Source: Hyphomicrobiales bacterium
Lineage (GTDB): Bacteria; Pseudomonadota; Alphaproteobacteria; Rhizobiales; Beijerinckiaceae
Length of the DNA stretch: 5,873 bases
Direction of reading: 5' to 3'
Assembly: GCA_028290085.1 (NCBI GenBank)
Contig: JAQGKN010000561.1
Coordinates: 1-5,873 of the forward strand
Under the pieces are notes generated by a model. It had not been told where the DNA came from. It saw only the letters and a list, made by a program, of their open reading frames with translations, and ran no database searches. The position numbers were made by a program, and so were the translations under genes. Every line of letters begins with the position of its first letter. Position 1 is the first letter of the stretch. Positions 1 through 5,659 of this stretch are shown here, piece by piece.

Positions 1-2
1 AT

Positions 3-140
3 TTCGCGGCTGAGCTCGAAGCCGTCGGCCAAAAAATGTACAGTGAAGACAACGGCGTTGCGCCGCCGCCTGCGGACGACGCAACCGACACCGAGGAGGC
101 GTCGGGCACGCCGACCGAGATTAGCGACCCCGGACCCTAG
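3..140 (+). CDS. C-terminal fragment of an unidentified protein with an acidic Pro/Ala/Thr-rich tail
   Basis: This is an open frame entering from the left edge and ending at TAG, giving the last 45 residues of a longer protein. It begins FAAELEAVGQKMYSED and continues as a low-complexity tail rich in Asp, Glu, Thr, Pro and Ala that is probably disordered. A short helix (AAELEAVGQKMY) followed by an acidic disordered tail resembles the C-terminus of Hsp70/DnaK-type chaperones, but the piece is too short to assign and lacks the usual DnaK C-terminal EEVD-like end. The other two plus frames here read as Arg-rich shadows, so this frame is preferred. Its stop overlaps the stop of the convergent small gene on the opposite strand in a shared CTAG. 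Function is not assigned; the Hsp70 idea is only a suggestion. Confidence 0.55.
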   Translation, partial: FAAELEAVGQKMYSEDNGVAPPPADDATDTEEASGTPTEISDPGP

Positions 141-361
141 AGCTGGCGCACGGGTGGCAGAACCAGCCCACGTTCGCGAAACCAGACCTCGATCTCGTCA
201 GGTCCGACGGTTTCGCCATCAGGCCCCTCTATAGCGGTAATCCGCTCCTCGCCCTGGGCAAGTTCATAGGCGGCGGCCAGCGCCTCGCGCTCGGTTTCAA
301 ATTCCAGCGATTGCAGTTCGGCGTGAAGGGCCGGGCTGAAGTAACGGACGTGCCAGCTCAT
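137..361 (-). CDS. Small conserved-type hypothetical protein (74 aa)
   Basis: A 74-residue soluble acidic protein begins MSWHVRYFSPALHAEL and ends GLVLPPVRQL. It has no signal peptide or membrane segment. The pattern of a beta strand (WHVRYFS), a Glu-rich amphipathic helix (about residues 18-38, FETEREALAAAYELAQ), a second strand (RITAIEGPDGE) and an EIEVWFRER segment suggests a compact alpha/beta fold. I recognise the style from Bradyrhizobiaceae hypothetical proteins but cannot name a function. Two ATGs compete, at 361 and at 370 (adding Met-Arg-Leu). An AGGAAAG sequence abuts the upstream ATG, too close to serve it well, and sits about 9 nt before ATG 361, so the shorter form is preferred. 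The same frame stays open upstream to 844, but that part overlaps another gene antisense and does not look like protein. The stop shares CTAG with the gene converging from the left. Confidence 0.7.
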   Translation of the reverse strand: MSWHVRYFSPALHAELQSLEFETEREALAAAYELAQGEERITAIEGPDGETVGPDEIEVWFRERGLVLPPVRQL

Positions 362-370
362 GAGCCTCAT

Positions 371-572
371 CTTTCCTGGGGGTTCGCCAGAACTTTGGCG
401 TAGTTCAACGCCCGGGATGCCCCGGGGCTCAGCGTCACCGTAGGGACACGCCTGGCGCGAATTGACTATGCCATGGTGCAATCCGCGCGTCGTCGTGGCA
501 CGGTGTTGGCTTATCATGCGCCGTCGTCTACAAGCCGTCGACCCTTGAATTCTCTTGCGAAGAGTGACTGAC
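371..572. other. Intergenic region between two divergent small genes
   Basis: About 200 bp separate the divergent 74-aa and 92-aa genes. The region holds a perfect 10-bp palindrome GCCCCGGGGC (419-428) beside a second CCCGGG (411-416), and a possible plus-strand promoter described separately. I see no RNA gene and no convincing coding frame. Confidence 0.4.
506..534 (+). promoter_or_regulatory. Possible promoter for the 92-aa gene
   Basis: TTGGCT (506-511) and TACAAG (529-534) are separated by 17 bp. Transcription would start near 541, leaving a leader of about 32 nt before ATG 573. The match to the -10 consensus is only 4 of 6, so this is tentative. Confidence 0.3.
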
Positions 573-851
573 ATGCCCGCAGCATGGAAGACGAAATACG
601 GTGGACGGCGCGTGCGGCACAATCCGCCGACCATCGAGGAAGCGCTGGAGGCAGCGCAATGTTTCACCGACGATCCTGCGAGCCAGATCGAAGTCGCGGC
701 CGCGCTGATTGGGCTGCCCGTCGAAGACGTTCGCGCCGTTGCCCAGCGTCGCACCACGATCCAGCGCGTCGTACCGGCCACGCCCTCGGCCTCAGGCCGC
801 GCGGTGATCGTCGAGCGCCGCACCACGCGCCGGCGCATCGTCATTCCCTGA
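573..851 (+). CDS. Small hypothetical protein with HTH-like core and basic tail (92 aa)
   Basis: A 92-residue protein starts MPAAWKTKYGGRRVRHNPPT. A helical core (about residues 20-60, IEEALEAAQCF then QIEVAAALIGLPVEDVRAVA) has the helix-turn-helix look of helix, Gly-Leu-Pro turn and helix. The tail (61-92) is rich in Arg and Val and ends RRTTRRRIVIP. There is no export signal. A DNA- or RNA-binding role is possible from the basic tail and the helix pattern, but this is inference. The ATG at 573 is chosen over in-frame TTG 555 and GTG 564 because the product then begins with a typical N-terminus; a weak AAGAG (560-564) lies about 8 nt upstream. It is a cytosolic hypothetical of a type I associate with Bradyrhizobium relatives. 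It is separated by 139 bp from the next gene and probably transcribed independently. Confidence 0.7.
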   Translation: MPAAWKTKYGGRRVRHNPPTIEEALEAAQCFTDDPASQIEVAAALIGLPVEDVRAVAQRRTTIQRVVPATPSASGRAVIVERRTTRRRIVIP

Positions 852-990
852 TCGATTCAGAAGCCAATCGGCCCTGCGCTGACGCAAGATGTCGCGCAGG
901 ATGAGGCCTGGGCCGCGTGTGATCTTCAAGCTGCTGGTTTTTTTGCGTATTTGGCCGCGCAGGTCGTGGCGACTCGAAGCAAGAGGGACC
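852..990 (+). other. Intergenic leader of the CMD-family gene
   Basis: This 139-bp gap holds a run of seven T (938-944) without a convincing stem directly before it, so I do not call a terminator. A GAGGGA ribosome binding site (983-988) sits just before ATG 991. The frame of the next gene is open back to 889, but the added residues are Arg-rich and unlike the family N-terminus, so I treat this stretch as untranslated. Confidence 0.4.
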
Positions 991-1515
991 ATGGCCCGAC
1001 TCCCATATGCCGAACCGGACACCGCTGCGCGCAAAGCCATCGTTGAGCGCATCGTAAAAGAACGCGGCAGCCTGCTGCATCTCTACAGCATGCTGCTTCA
1101 CAGTACCGCAGTTACCGAGGGGTGGCTGACTTACCTGACGTCCATCCGGCAGAAATCGAGTCTGCCCGGCGACATTCGCGAGATGGTCATCATGCGCGTC
1201 GCCGACCTGAATGGTGCAAGCTACGAAGCTGACCAGCATGCTCCGATCGCGCTTCGGGAGGGCATGACGCAGCAACAGCTCGACGATCTACCCGGTTGGG
1301 AAACGGCCGAGTGCTTCTCGCCCCTGCAGCGCGCGGTGCTCGCTTATACGGACGTGATGACACGACACGTCCAGGTGCCCGACGACATTTTTGATGCGGT
1401 GTCCGTTCTGCTGCCCGCCGACAAAGTCGTGGAGCTGACCGCGACCGTCGCCGCCTACAACATGGTGTCGCGCTTTCTCGAGGCCCTGCAGATTCACTCC
1501 CACACCAAGGCCTGA
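991..1515 (+). CDS. Carboxymuconolactone decarboxylase (CMD)/AhpD-fold protein lacking CxxC
   Basis: A 174-residue, all-helical protein of the CMD/AhpD-like superfamily, starting MARLPYAEPD. The diagnostic segment is RE(63-64)MVIMRVADLNGASYE, followed by a conserved His83 in YEADQH (78-83). In AhpD-type members this helix carries a CxxCxxxH redox site. Here the cysteine positions are Ala/Tyr-type residues and the only Cys is C108, so a thiol peroxidase role is unlikely. It belongs with the many YE-x3-H type CMD proteins of unknown substrate, often found near aromatic or other catabolic genes. The second half (SPLQRAVLAYTDVMTRHVQVPD, then VELTATVAAYNMVSRFLEAL) matches the usual C-terminal helices. 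ATG 991 has a GAGGGA site 2-7 nt upstream. The frame is open further upstream, but that extension does not resemble the family. The protein is cytosolic, with no signal. It converges on the ThDP/cytochrome operon, so a shared pathway is possible but not shown by co-transcription. Confidence 0.88.
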   Translation: MARLPYAEPDTAARKAIVERIVKERGSLLHLYSMLLHSTAVTEGWLTYLTSIRQKSSLPGDIREMVIMRVADLNGASYEADQHAPIALREGMTQQQLDDLPGWETAECFSPLQRAVLAYTDVMTRHVQVPDDIFDAVSVLLPADKVVELTATVAAYNMVSRFLEALQIHSHTKA

Positions 1516-1533
1516 GCTGGTTTTTTGAAGGCC

Positions 1534-1565
1534 AAAAAAAGCCCCCGATCCGAGGATCGGGGGCT
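1534..1565 (-). terminator. Intrinsic terminator of the ThDP enzyme/cytochrome c operon
   Basis: GCCCCCGATC (1541-1550) pairs perfectly with GATCGGGGGC (1555-1564) around a 4-nt loop, extended by A1540-T1565. Read on the minus strand, the 10-11 bp GC-rich stem is followed at once by seven U (A1534-1540 on plus). It begins 8 bp after the cytochrome stop codon. On the plus strand no T-run follows the stem, so it should work mainly for the minus operon, although it also lies just 18 bp past the CMD gene. Confidence 0.93.
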
Positions 1566-1572
1566 GGAGCGA

Positions 1573-1914
1573 TCAGGGCTGCAGCAAGGGGATCGTTTTC
1601 GGATCCGCCGGCTTTTGGCGCGATTGCAGATAGGCATAGACGTCGGAGAGTTGAGCGTCTGACACCAGTTTTTCGGAGAACGGCGGCATAGGTCCGTTCG
1701 AGTTGTGGACGAAGGCGATCAGGGCATCTTCGGGCAGCTGCGTATTGGCGAGGCGCGGACCGGCCGAGCCCCCCTGCCCCTCGAAGCCGTGACACTGCCA
1801 GCATCCCTTCTCGCGGAAAGTCTGGCCTCCCTTGGTGGCATCTCCGGCGACAGCGGCACCCGCGCCGAGCGTCGTGGCCGCAATCGCTGCGGCGATCAGG
1901 ATATATTTTTTCAT
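1573..1914 (-). CDS. Secreted mono-haem class I cytochrome c (113 aa)
   Basis: A small periplasmic electron carrier. Residues 1-23 form a Sec signal peptide (MKK, hydrophobic Ala/Ile stretch, cleavage expected after AVA23, before GDA). The mature protein has one haem c site, C38-W-Q-C41-H42, and a likely sixth ligand Met76 in NGPMPPF. The APE-like helix and the C-terminal helix (SDAQLSDVYAYLQS) complete a minimal class I fold of about 90 residues. ATG 1914 is preceded by GGGAGAGAG within the 14-bp gap to the upstream ThDP gene, so the two genes are almost certainly co-transcribed and possibly translationally linked. Context implies that it is the dedicated electron acceptor of the Tat-exported ThDP enzyme. 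That partnership is inference from spacing and shared export; the haem-protein identity is seen directly. Confidence 0.93.
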   Translation of the reverse strand: MKKYILIAAAIAATTLGAGAAVAGDATKGGQTFREKGCWQCHGFEGQGGSAGPRLANTQLPEDALIAFVHNSNGPMPPFSEKLVSDAQLSDVYAYLQSRQKPADPKTIPLLQP

Positions 1915-1928
1915 TTTCTCTCTCCCGG

Positions 1929-3896
1929 TCAGCGCGGCTGCGTCCAAACATTCAGAAGCGCGGGCTGGCCGGACTTCACAACTGCCATGGCTTCCTTGAT
2001 CGCGGGGCCGAGGAGCGCCGGATCCTTGATCGGACCCTTTGCCCACCAGCCCATCGATTCCGCAAGCTTGTGATATTCGATGTCCGGGTTCTGGATCATC
2101 GTACCGACGGGGCCAGCATCGTTGCCGTAGTTCGACGGACGGTTGCGGAAGCTTGCCATGCGCTGCACGTGCATGGTCTCCTGATGCCAGGCACGATTGT
2201 TGTGCATGACCGAGAGCAGCGGGATCTTGTGCCGGGCCGCCGTCCACAGGACACCCGGCGCAAACATCAGATCGCCGTCCGACTGGATCGCGACAGAAAA
2301 ACGTCCCAAATCGCGATTGGCAAGCGCGGCACCGACCGAGGCAGGCGCACCGTAGCCGACGCCATAGCCGCCCGAACGACCGAGCCACTGGTGATGCTTT
2401 TCCATCGCCCAAAGACGGTTCGGCCAGTTCGACACGTTGCCTTCAGAGGCAACGAGCGACCAATCCTCGTTCTTGATCTGCCCATAGAGTTCCATGCACA
2501 GGCGTGCCGTCGAAATCGGGCTCGCATCCCATGCAACTGCCGCCGCTGCACGTTCGCGTGCGCGGATATCAGCGTAGGTCTTCTTGGCTTTCTCGGCGCG
2601 CTGATCGTTCTGCGCACGACGTTCCGACGTCAGAGCGGACTTCACCGCTTCGATCAAAGCCGGCAACGTCGCTTGCGCATCTGCCGGCATAGAAACGTCG
2701 ACGGACTGGAAACGCTGGAAGTCCTGGTAGTTCGACTTCGTCAGGAGTTCCACGGATGAAATGCTGATCAACTTTGTGGTCGGCTTGATCTTCGTCGAAT
2801 TGACGCCGATGCCGTCGTCGCCATTGTCGGTATAGGCATTCACCGTGCCCCAGAAGTCCGACAGTTCCAGGCCCATAATCACATCGGCGGTCGAGACCAC
2901 TCCGGCGGGACGCGAGAGGTAATGCGTATTGGGGAAGTTCATGCGGTTGCCCTGGTCGACGACCGGAGCCTGCAGCAATTCCGCGAGTTGAATGAGGAGC
3001 TGGACGCCCTCAGGTGTGCGCGCAGAACGGTCGGCGACGATGACCGGATTTTCCGCATTGACCAGCAGGCGCGCGGCTTCCTTCACCGCGCCCATTTCGC
3101 CGGCGGGCGGCGAGGGCATGTTGAATTTCGGAATGTAGAGACCCGCGCCATGCGCGCCAATCGGCTCCTGCTGCAGGCCGGCATCGAGCGAAATCGCAAC
3201 GGGGCCATAAGGAGGTGTCATCGCGATCTTGTAGCCGCGCACCATTGACTGCGCGAAGGCCTGCAGCGACGTCGGCGTATCGTCCCACTTGGTGTAATCA
3301 CGGACGATGAGATTGATATCCTGCGCAGCATGGAAGGTCGGCACGCCCGGCGGGCGGCTCGCAGCATCCATGTCGTTGCCGCCAATAATGATAACCGGCA
3401 CACGGTCGCAGAAGGCATTGTAGATGCCCATGGTTGCGTGCTGCAGACCGACGGTGCCGTGCACCATCGTCATCAACGGCTTGCCTGTTATCTTGAAATA
3501 GCCGTGCGCCATTGCGACGCCCGACTCCTCATGCATGCAGCTCAAAAATTCCGGCGCTTTGTTCTCGCCGTAATTGATGATCGACTCATGGAGTGCGCGG
3601 AAGCTCGATGCACAATTCGAAGGTGTGTATTTGATGTCGAGCGTCTTGAGGACGTCGACCATGAAATCTGAACCAGGCTTGCCACCGATGCGGTTCATCT
3701 CCTTCACATCGCCGACTTCGGCCGCGATCGTCTTCACGGTCGGCGGCAGTGCGGAGGGAAGGTGACGGGGGGCAGCGACCTGCGCTTCCGCGCTCGGCAC
3801 TGCAGCAGCGACCGCGACAGCTGGCGCTACACCCGCGACGGCGGCGCCTTTTAGAAAATTACGGCGGTCGGTGCCGGACTTCTTGGGCTCGATCAT
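1929..3896 (-). CDS. Tat-exported thiamine-diphosphate-dependent enzyme (acetolactate synthase/pyruvate oxidase superfamily)
   Basis: A 655-residue ThDP enzyme. Residues 1-38 are a twin-arginine signal: T9-D-R11-R12-N-F-L-K16, then a hydrophobic Ala/Val stretch and an A36-E-A38 cleavage site. The three superfamily domains follow. The PYR domain (about 72-250) has MHEE(121-124)SGVAMAHGY, where Glu123 aligns with the catalytic glutamate of RHEQ, then GTVGLQHATMGIYNAFCDRVPVII. The central domain (about 265-420) includes NPVIVADRSA. The PP domain (about 455-640) has SGGYGVGYGAPASVGAALA and the Mg-ThDP motif S539-D540-G541 to N566-N567, a variant of GDG...NN. Tat export fits a protein folded with its cofactor before transport. 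Without the signal it is still a little longer than typical 550-600 aa relatives. ATG 3896 has AAGGAG (3906-3911) at 9-nt spacing. The reaction is unknown; 2-oxo acid decarboxylation/oxidation or C-C cleavage of a diketone are family-consistent options. True acetolactate synthase is unlikely in the periplasm and without a regulatory subunit. Confidence 0.92.
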   Translation of the reverse strand: MIEPKKSGTDRRNFLKGAAVAGVAPAVAVAAAVPSAEAQVAAPRHLPSALPPTVKTIAAEVGDVKEMNRIGGKPGSDFMVDVLKTLDIKYTPSNCASSFRALHESIINYGENKAPEFLSCMHEESGVAMAHGYFKITGKPLMTMVHGTVGLQHATMGIYNAFCDRVPVIIIGGNDMDAASRPPGVPTFHAAQDINLIVRDYTKWDDTPTSLQAFAQSMVRGYKIAMTPPYGPVAISLDAGLQQEPIGAHGAGLYIPKFNMPSPPAGEMGAVKEAARLLVNAENPVIVADRSARTPEGVQLLIQLAELLQAPVVDQGNRMNFPNTHYLSRPAGVVSTADVIMGLELSDFWGTVNAYTDNGDDGIGVNSTKIKPTTKLISISSVELLTKSNYQDFQRFQSVDVSMPADAQATLPALIEAVKSALTSERRAQNDQRAEKAKKTYADIRARERAAAAVAWDASPISTARLCMELYGQIKNEDWSLVASEGNVSNWPNRLWAMEKHHQWLGRSGGYGVGYGAPASVGAALANRDLGRFSVAIQSDGDLMFAPGVLWTAARHKIPLLSVMHNNRAWHQETMHVQRMASFRNRPSNYGNDAGPVGTMIQNPDIEYHKLAESMGWWAKGPIKDPALLGPAIKEAMAVVKSGQPALLNVWTQPR

Positions 3897-3934
3897 TGGC
3901 GACCTCTCCTTTTCGTGATGCCGTCAGCACCCGA

Positions 3935-3947
3935 CCGGTTCGACCGG
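3935..3947. repeat. Palindrome CCGGT-TCG-ACCGG in the ThDP leader, possible operator
   Basis: CCGGT (3935-3939) and ACCGG (3943-3947) are perfect inverted arms around TCG. The same bases also form a tandem direct repeat CGACCGG (3932-3938 and 3941-3947). The site lies between the expected transcription start near 3948 and the ribosome binding site, where a repressor or an RNA hairpin could act. Function is inferred from position only. Confidence 0.4.
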
Positions 3948-3954
3948 CGCGGAA

Positions 3955-3982
3955 AAGCTAACAGGAAGAAAGCGCGTGTCAA
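3955..3982 (-). promoter_or_regulatory. Sigma-70-type promoter of the ThDP/cytochrome c operon
   Basis: Read on the minus strand, a perfect TTGACA (plus 3977-3982) is followed after 16 bp by TAGCTT (plus 3955-3960). Transcription would begin near 3948, giving a leader of about 50 nt before ATG 3896. The -35 is consensus, and the CTTTGACA context suits an alphaproteobacterial housekeeping promoter. The -10 is a weak match. Confidence 0.55.
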
Positions 3983-4068
3983 AGAGATTGCGACATATAA
4001 AAGACGCTCGCCTGCATGATAGCGGCGTTTGAAAGCATGATGTGCGTAAGCAAAAGTTCGAGCCGTAT

Positions 4069-4081
4069 TTTGCAGTGCAAA
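4069..4081. promoter_or_regulatory. Perfect 13-bp palindrome TTTGCA-G-TGCAAA, candidate operator
   Basis: TTTGCA (4069-4074) and TGCAAA (4076-4081) are perfect inverted arms around one G. The site is in the divergent control region, upstream of the ThDP promoter and about 200 bp before the hydrolase. It has the size and shape of a dimeric repressor or LysR-type (T-N11-A) binding site. No regulator gene is present in the window, and the binding protein is unknown. Confidence 0.45.
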
Positions 4082-4193
4082 TGAACAGACGCGGGGCAGC
4101 TCGGACAGAGCTTGAGCAAGTAGAATTTTTTGAATAGGTCGATGAATTTTAGGCGCGGTCGCGATGCAGTTACAGGTCGATGGCGTTTTGTAA

Positions 4194-4221
4194 CTTGGCT
4201 TCCCAGACGCATGGTTATCCT
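4194..4221 (+). promoter_or_regulatory. Tentative promoter of the alpha/beta hydrolase gene
   Basis: CTTGGC (4194-4199) and TATCCT (4216-4221) are 16 bp apart, resembling the alphaproteobacterial CTTGAC/CTATAT pattern. Transcription would begin near 4228 and give a leader of roughly 57 nt. The match is modest and unconfirmed. Confidence 0.28.
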
Positions 4222-4284
4222 GCAGAATGCAGTCTTCCGTGCGAGTAGCCGCGATGCCGGCTGTCAGCTGATGAGGAGACGCAA

Positions 4285-5487
4285 GTGACATTGGGATCAT
4301 TCGAGAGACCGTGCCGGGGTCTGGCTTTGTCGCTTGTCGCGGCGATCTCCATCTGGTGCGCCATGTCCGACGGCCTCCGGGCCGAGGGAGTCGGGCCACT
4401 CACAATCGCGAAGCAGGGCTATTTCTTTGTCGGCGGCAAATATGTGGACGCGCCTGGCGGGCCGGTTTTGGCAGGGCATGCCTATGTTGATTTCCAGATA
4501 CCGCAGGAGCTGAAGCATCCCTATCCCATTGTCATGATCCACGGCTGCTGTTCGGCCGGCTCGAGCTGGAATGGAACGCCTGACGGACGCGACGGCTGGG
4601 CTCAATATTTTCTCGCCAAGGGCTATGCCGTCTACATCATGGATCAGGTCGGGCGAGGGCGCGCCGCATATGTGGACAGCGCGTATGGACCCAACAATCC
4701 AAAGGCGCCCAAATTCGTCGAGCGCGAATTCATCTCCTACGAGCGCTACAATCTTTTTCCTCAGGCGAAGCTGCACACGCAATGGCCCGGCGCTGGCGTC
4801 GTCGGAGATCCGCTGTTCGATCAGTTCCAGGCGATGATGGAGCCGGACTTCAAGGACCGTGTCATCCGGGAAAGATTCAACCGCGACGCCGGCGTTGCGC
4901 TGCTCGACCGGATTGGCCCGGCGATCATCATGGCCCATTCGCAGGCCGGTATTTATGCGTGGGGCATCGCCAATGACCGGCCGGGGCTCGTCAAGGGCAT
5001 GATCATGGTCGAGGCGGCCGGCTCGCCGTTCCACGAAGTCGCTCTGAAGGGGCCTCCCGATTGGTTCAAGGACGAGGGCATGAGCAAGCCATGGGGCTTC
5101 ACCCGCACGCCGGTCGATTTCGATCCGCCTCTGGCAGCGCCGAGCGACCTCATGCTGGAGGAGCAGGCGAAGGCTGATGCCCCCGACCTCGCCCGTTGCT
5201 GGCGGCAGAAGGAGCCAGCGCGAAAGCTATCCAAGCTGAAGGGCATTCCGATCATGCTCCTGCATGCGGAAGCTTCCTTCGCCATGCCAACCGCCCATTG
5301 CGGTGCGGCCTTCCTCGATCAGGCTGGCGTCGCCAATGACTTCGTGAAGCTCGCCGATCTCGGTATTCACGGAAACGGACATTTCATGATGCTCGAAAAG
5401 AACAACCTTGAAGTTGCGGGCGTCATCGCCGATTGGCTCACGCGCCGTGTCACTCCACTCGAGGCCGATGCGTCCAGCAAGCGCTGA
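4285..5487 (+). CDS. Secreted alpha/beta hydrolase (esterase-like, 400 aa)
   Basis: A serine hydrolase with an N-terminal Sec signal: basic start (R8, R11), hydrophobic GLALSLVAAISIW (12-24) and likely cleavage at LRA33 before EGVGP. A cysteine at 25 follows Trp, so a lipobox is not supported. The alpha/beta hydrolase landmarks are in order: the oxyanion-hole loop H86-G87-C-C-S-A-G, the nucleophile elbow A-H218-S219-Q-A-G222 (a GxSxG variant), a possible acid at E243 or E329 (LLHAEAS), and the catalytic His, probably H366 in GNGHFMMLEKN. A long lid-like insertion (about 130-205) lies between the DQVGRGRA strand and the nucleophile. The start is GTG 4285, supported by AGGAG (4274-4278) at 6-nt spacing; no ATG in frame gives a complete signal peptide. 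It is divergent from the Tat-exported ThDP enzyme and, like it, exported, so an ester- or C-C-cleaving role in the same extracytoplasmic pathway is plausible. The substrate is unknown. Confidence 0.88.
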   Translation: MTLGSFERPCRGLALSLVAAISIWCAMSDGLRAEGVGPLTIAKQGYFFVGGKYVDAPGGPVLAGHAYVDFQIPQELKHPYPIVMIHGCCSAGSSWNGTPDGRDGWAQYFLAKGYAVYIMDQVGRGRAAYVDSAYGPNNPKAPKFVEREFISYERYNLFPQAKLHTQWPGAGVVGDPLFDQFQAMMEPDFKDRVIRERFNRDAGVALLDRIGPAIIMAHSQAGIYAWGIANDRPGLVKGMIMVEAAGSPFHEVALKGPPDWFKDEGMSKPWGFTRTPVDFDPPLAAPSDLMLEEQAKADAPDLARCWRQKEPARKLSKLKGIPIMLLHAEASFAMPTAHCGAAFLDQAGVANDFVKLADLGIHGNGHFMMLEKNNLEVAGVIADWLTRRVTPLEADASSKR

Positions 5488-5505
5488 GCCGTTTCATTTG
5501 CCGTG

Positions 5506-5527
5506 CGGCCCGGGATGTCTCGGGCCG
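5506..5527 (+). terminator. GC-rich hairpin after the hydrolase gene, possible terminator
   Basis: CGGCCCG (5506-5512) pairs perfectly with CGGGCCG (5521-5527), and the stem can extend inward through a G-U and a G-C pair to a 4-nt loop. It starts 18 bp after the hydrolase stop. No T-run follows, so termination would be weak or factor-assisted; it may instead only protect the mRNA 3' end. Confidence 0.4.
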
Positions 5528-5596
5528 TGATCTCTGCCCCATGACGCATCACCCCAATTGCGGGCGCGACGCGGATCAGCTAGAAGAGCCTTGTCC

Positions 5597-5659
<63 letters not shown>

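Larger units (their letters stand above)
3897..4284. other. Divergent control region between the ThDP operon and the hydrolase gene
   Basis: This 388-bp region serves both divergent transcription units. It is less GC-rich in its middle (about 3980-4200) than the flanking genes. It contains the ThDP promoter, the two palindromes listed separately, a weak inverted pair AGCTC/GAGCT (4098-4102 and 4108-4112), and a tentative hydrolase promoter. Short frames in it have no convincing coding character. Confidence 0.5.

Noticed and set aside
362..844. Upstream extension of the 74-aa minus-strand gene to 235 codons
   Set aside because: The added part is antisense to the 92-aa gene and has an Arg/Ser/Thr-rich random look; a ribosome binding site precedes the short form.
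905..944. Intrinsic terminator after the 92-aa gene
   Set aside because: There is a T-run (938-944), but the only nearby inverted repeat (GGCCTGGGCC) has a 2-nt loop and lies too far upstream.
1190..1951. Long minus-strand frame (253 codons) across the CMD and cytochrome genes
   Set aside because: It runs antisense to the CMD gene and out of frame with cytochrome c, is Arg/Ala/Pro-rich without domains, and spans the terminator. It is a shadow of GC-rich coding sequence.
2070..2759. Plus-strand frame (229 codons) inside the ThDP gene
   Set aside because: Antisense to a protein with clear family motifs; composition is Arg-rich and without recognisable domains.
1921..3896. Biosynthetic acetolactate synthase (ilvB/ilvI)
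   Set aside because: Tat signal, partner cytochrome c, no adjacent regulatory subunit, and variant motifs make a branched-chain amino acid role unlikely.
4309..4383. Lipoprotein signal in the hydrolase (Cys25)
   Set aside because: The residue before the Cys is Trp, which does not fit a lipobox; an LRA cleavage site for signal peptidase I fits better.
4297..5034. Minus-strand frame (245 codons) inside the hydrolase gene
   Set aside because: Antisense shadow of the hydrolase, which shows the signal peptide, oxyanion loop and nucleophile elbow in the plus frame.
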